A stretch of 5,025 nucleotides of DNA. It comes from Bacteroidales bacterium. Its GTDB lineage: Bacteria; Bacteroidota; Bacteroidia; Bacteroidales; Dysgonomonadaceae. The position numbers and the translations under genes are program-made. Position 1 is the stretch's first letter, and each line of letters starts with the position of its first letter. This document shows positions 4,902 to 5,025 of this stretch, piece after piece. The stretch is taken from contig JAAZMQ010000240.1 of NCBI GenBank assembly GCA_012798745.1, forward strand, positions 1 to 5,025, given 5' to 3'. The notes beneath the pieces were generated by a model, which saw only the letters and a list, made by a program, of their open reading frames with translations, was not told the DNA's origin and did not search any database.

Positions 4902-5025
4902 TTATCGTTGCTCTTTCCGGTTAAAAAGCCGTTTTCGTTTGTATTCTTTCTGAAAATGTCGTAACGTAGCGATGGGATGGACGAACAACATGCGAGGACC
5001 CGAAAAGCGCATCACTTTTTTGATA
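4902..5025 (-). CDS. C-terminal end of an unidentified gene, cut by the window edge
   Basis: The minus strand from 5024 is open for 40 codons and ends at a TAA (4904-4902). The peptide contains VMRFSGPRMLFVHPIATLRH followed by a strongly basic tail with many Lys and Arg residues. The dense GPRM...HP stretch and basic end look like real protein, and the other two minus-strand frames read less convincingly or stop early. I do not recognise the family from this tail. The gene converges on the small membrane ORF with a 55-bp gap (4847-4901), in which I see no convincing terminator. Confidence 0.6.
   Translation of the reverse strand, partial: IKKVMRFSGPRMLFVHPIATLRHFQKEYKRKRLFNRKEQR

Noticed and set aside
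4972..5025. A plus-strand ATG (MGWTNNMRGPEK...) open to the window edge
   Set aside because: It is antisense to the more protein-like minus-strand tail, has no promoter, and is too short to judge.

Overview
The window reads as chromosomal housekeeping DNA from a member of the Bacteroidota, most likely the order Bacteroidales. Four things support this. Start codons are preceded by A/T-rich sequence without Shine-Dalgarno motifs. Several gene starts carry matches to the Bacteroides sigma-ABfr promoter (TTTG near -33, TAnnTTTG near -7). The half-length glycogen-synthase-like protein is a type I associate with that group. The PanD and LigA sequences also have a Bacteroides-like flavour. The assignment rests on reading, not on a database search.

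Layout, left to right. Positions 1-33 (minus) hold only the first 11 codons of a gene that runs off the left edge. Positions 111-929 (minus) encode a 272-residue protein matching only the N-terminal half of GT5 glycogen/starch synthases. A 214-bp, very A/T-rich divergent intergenic region (930-1143) follows. It holds a good promoter for the minus-strand gene, a weaker one for the plus-strand genes, a perfect 17-bp inverted repeat with a 28-bp spacer, a perfect 10-bp palindrome, and a cluster of GATAA/TTATC pentamers. panC (1144-1989) and panD (1999-2355) form a tight two-gene unit that ends at a strong intrinsic terminator (2396-2439). ligA (2500-4497), the essential NAD+-dependent DNA ligase, is complete with all its domains. 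After it comes a small unrecognised two-helix membrane ORF (4622-4846) with a near-perfect promoter of its own. A convergent minus-strand gene enters from the right edge, and only its last 40 codons are visible (4902-5025).

How the genes work together. PanC and PanD serve one pathway: PanD makes beta-alanine from aspartate and PanC joins it to pantoate to give pantothenate, the coenzyme A precursor. LigA is a separate replication and repair function in its own transcription unit. The GT5-like protein has no visible link to pantothenate beyond sharing the divergent control region.

I see no mobile element, CRISPR array, defence system or RNA gene. The points most worth a second look are the structured divergent control region, the half-synthase that lacks its donor-binding loop, and the promoter that moves the start of the small membrane ORF downstream. 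Nothing here clearly amounts to an undescribed system.
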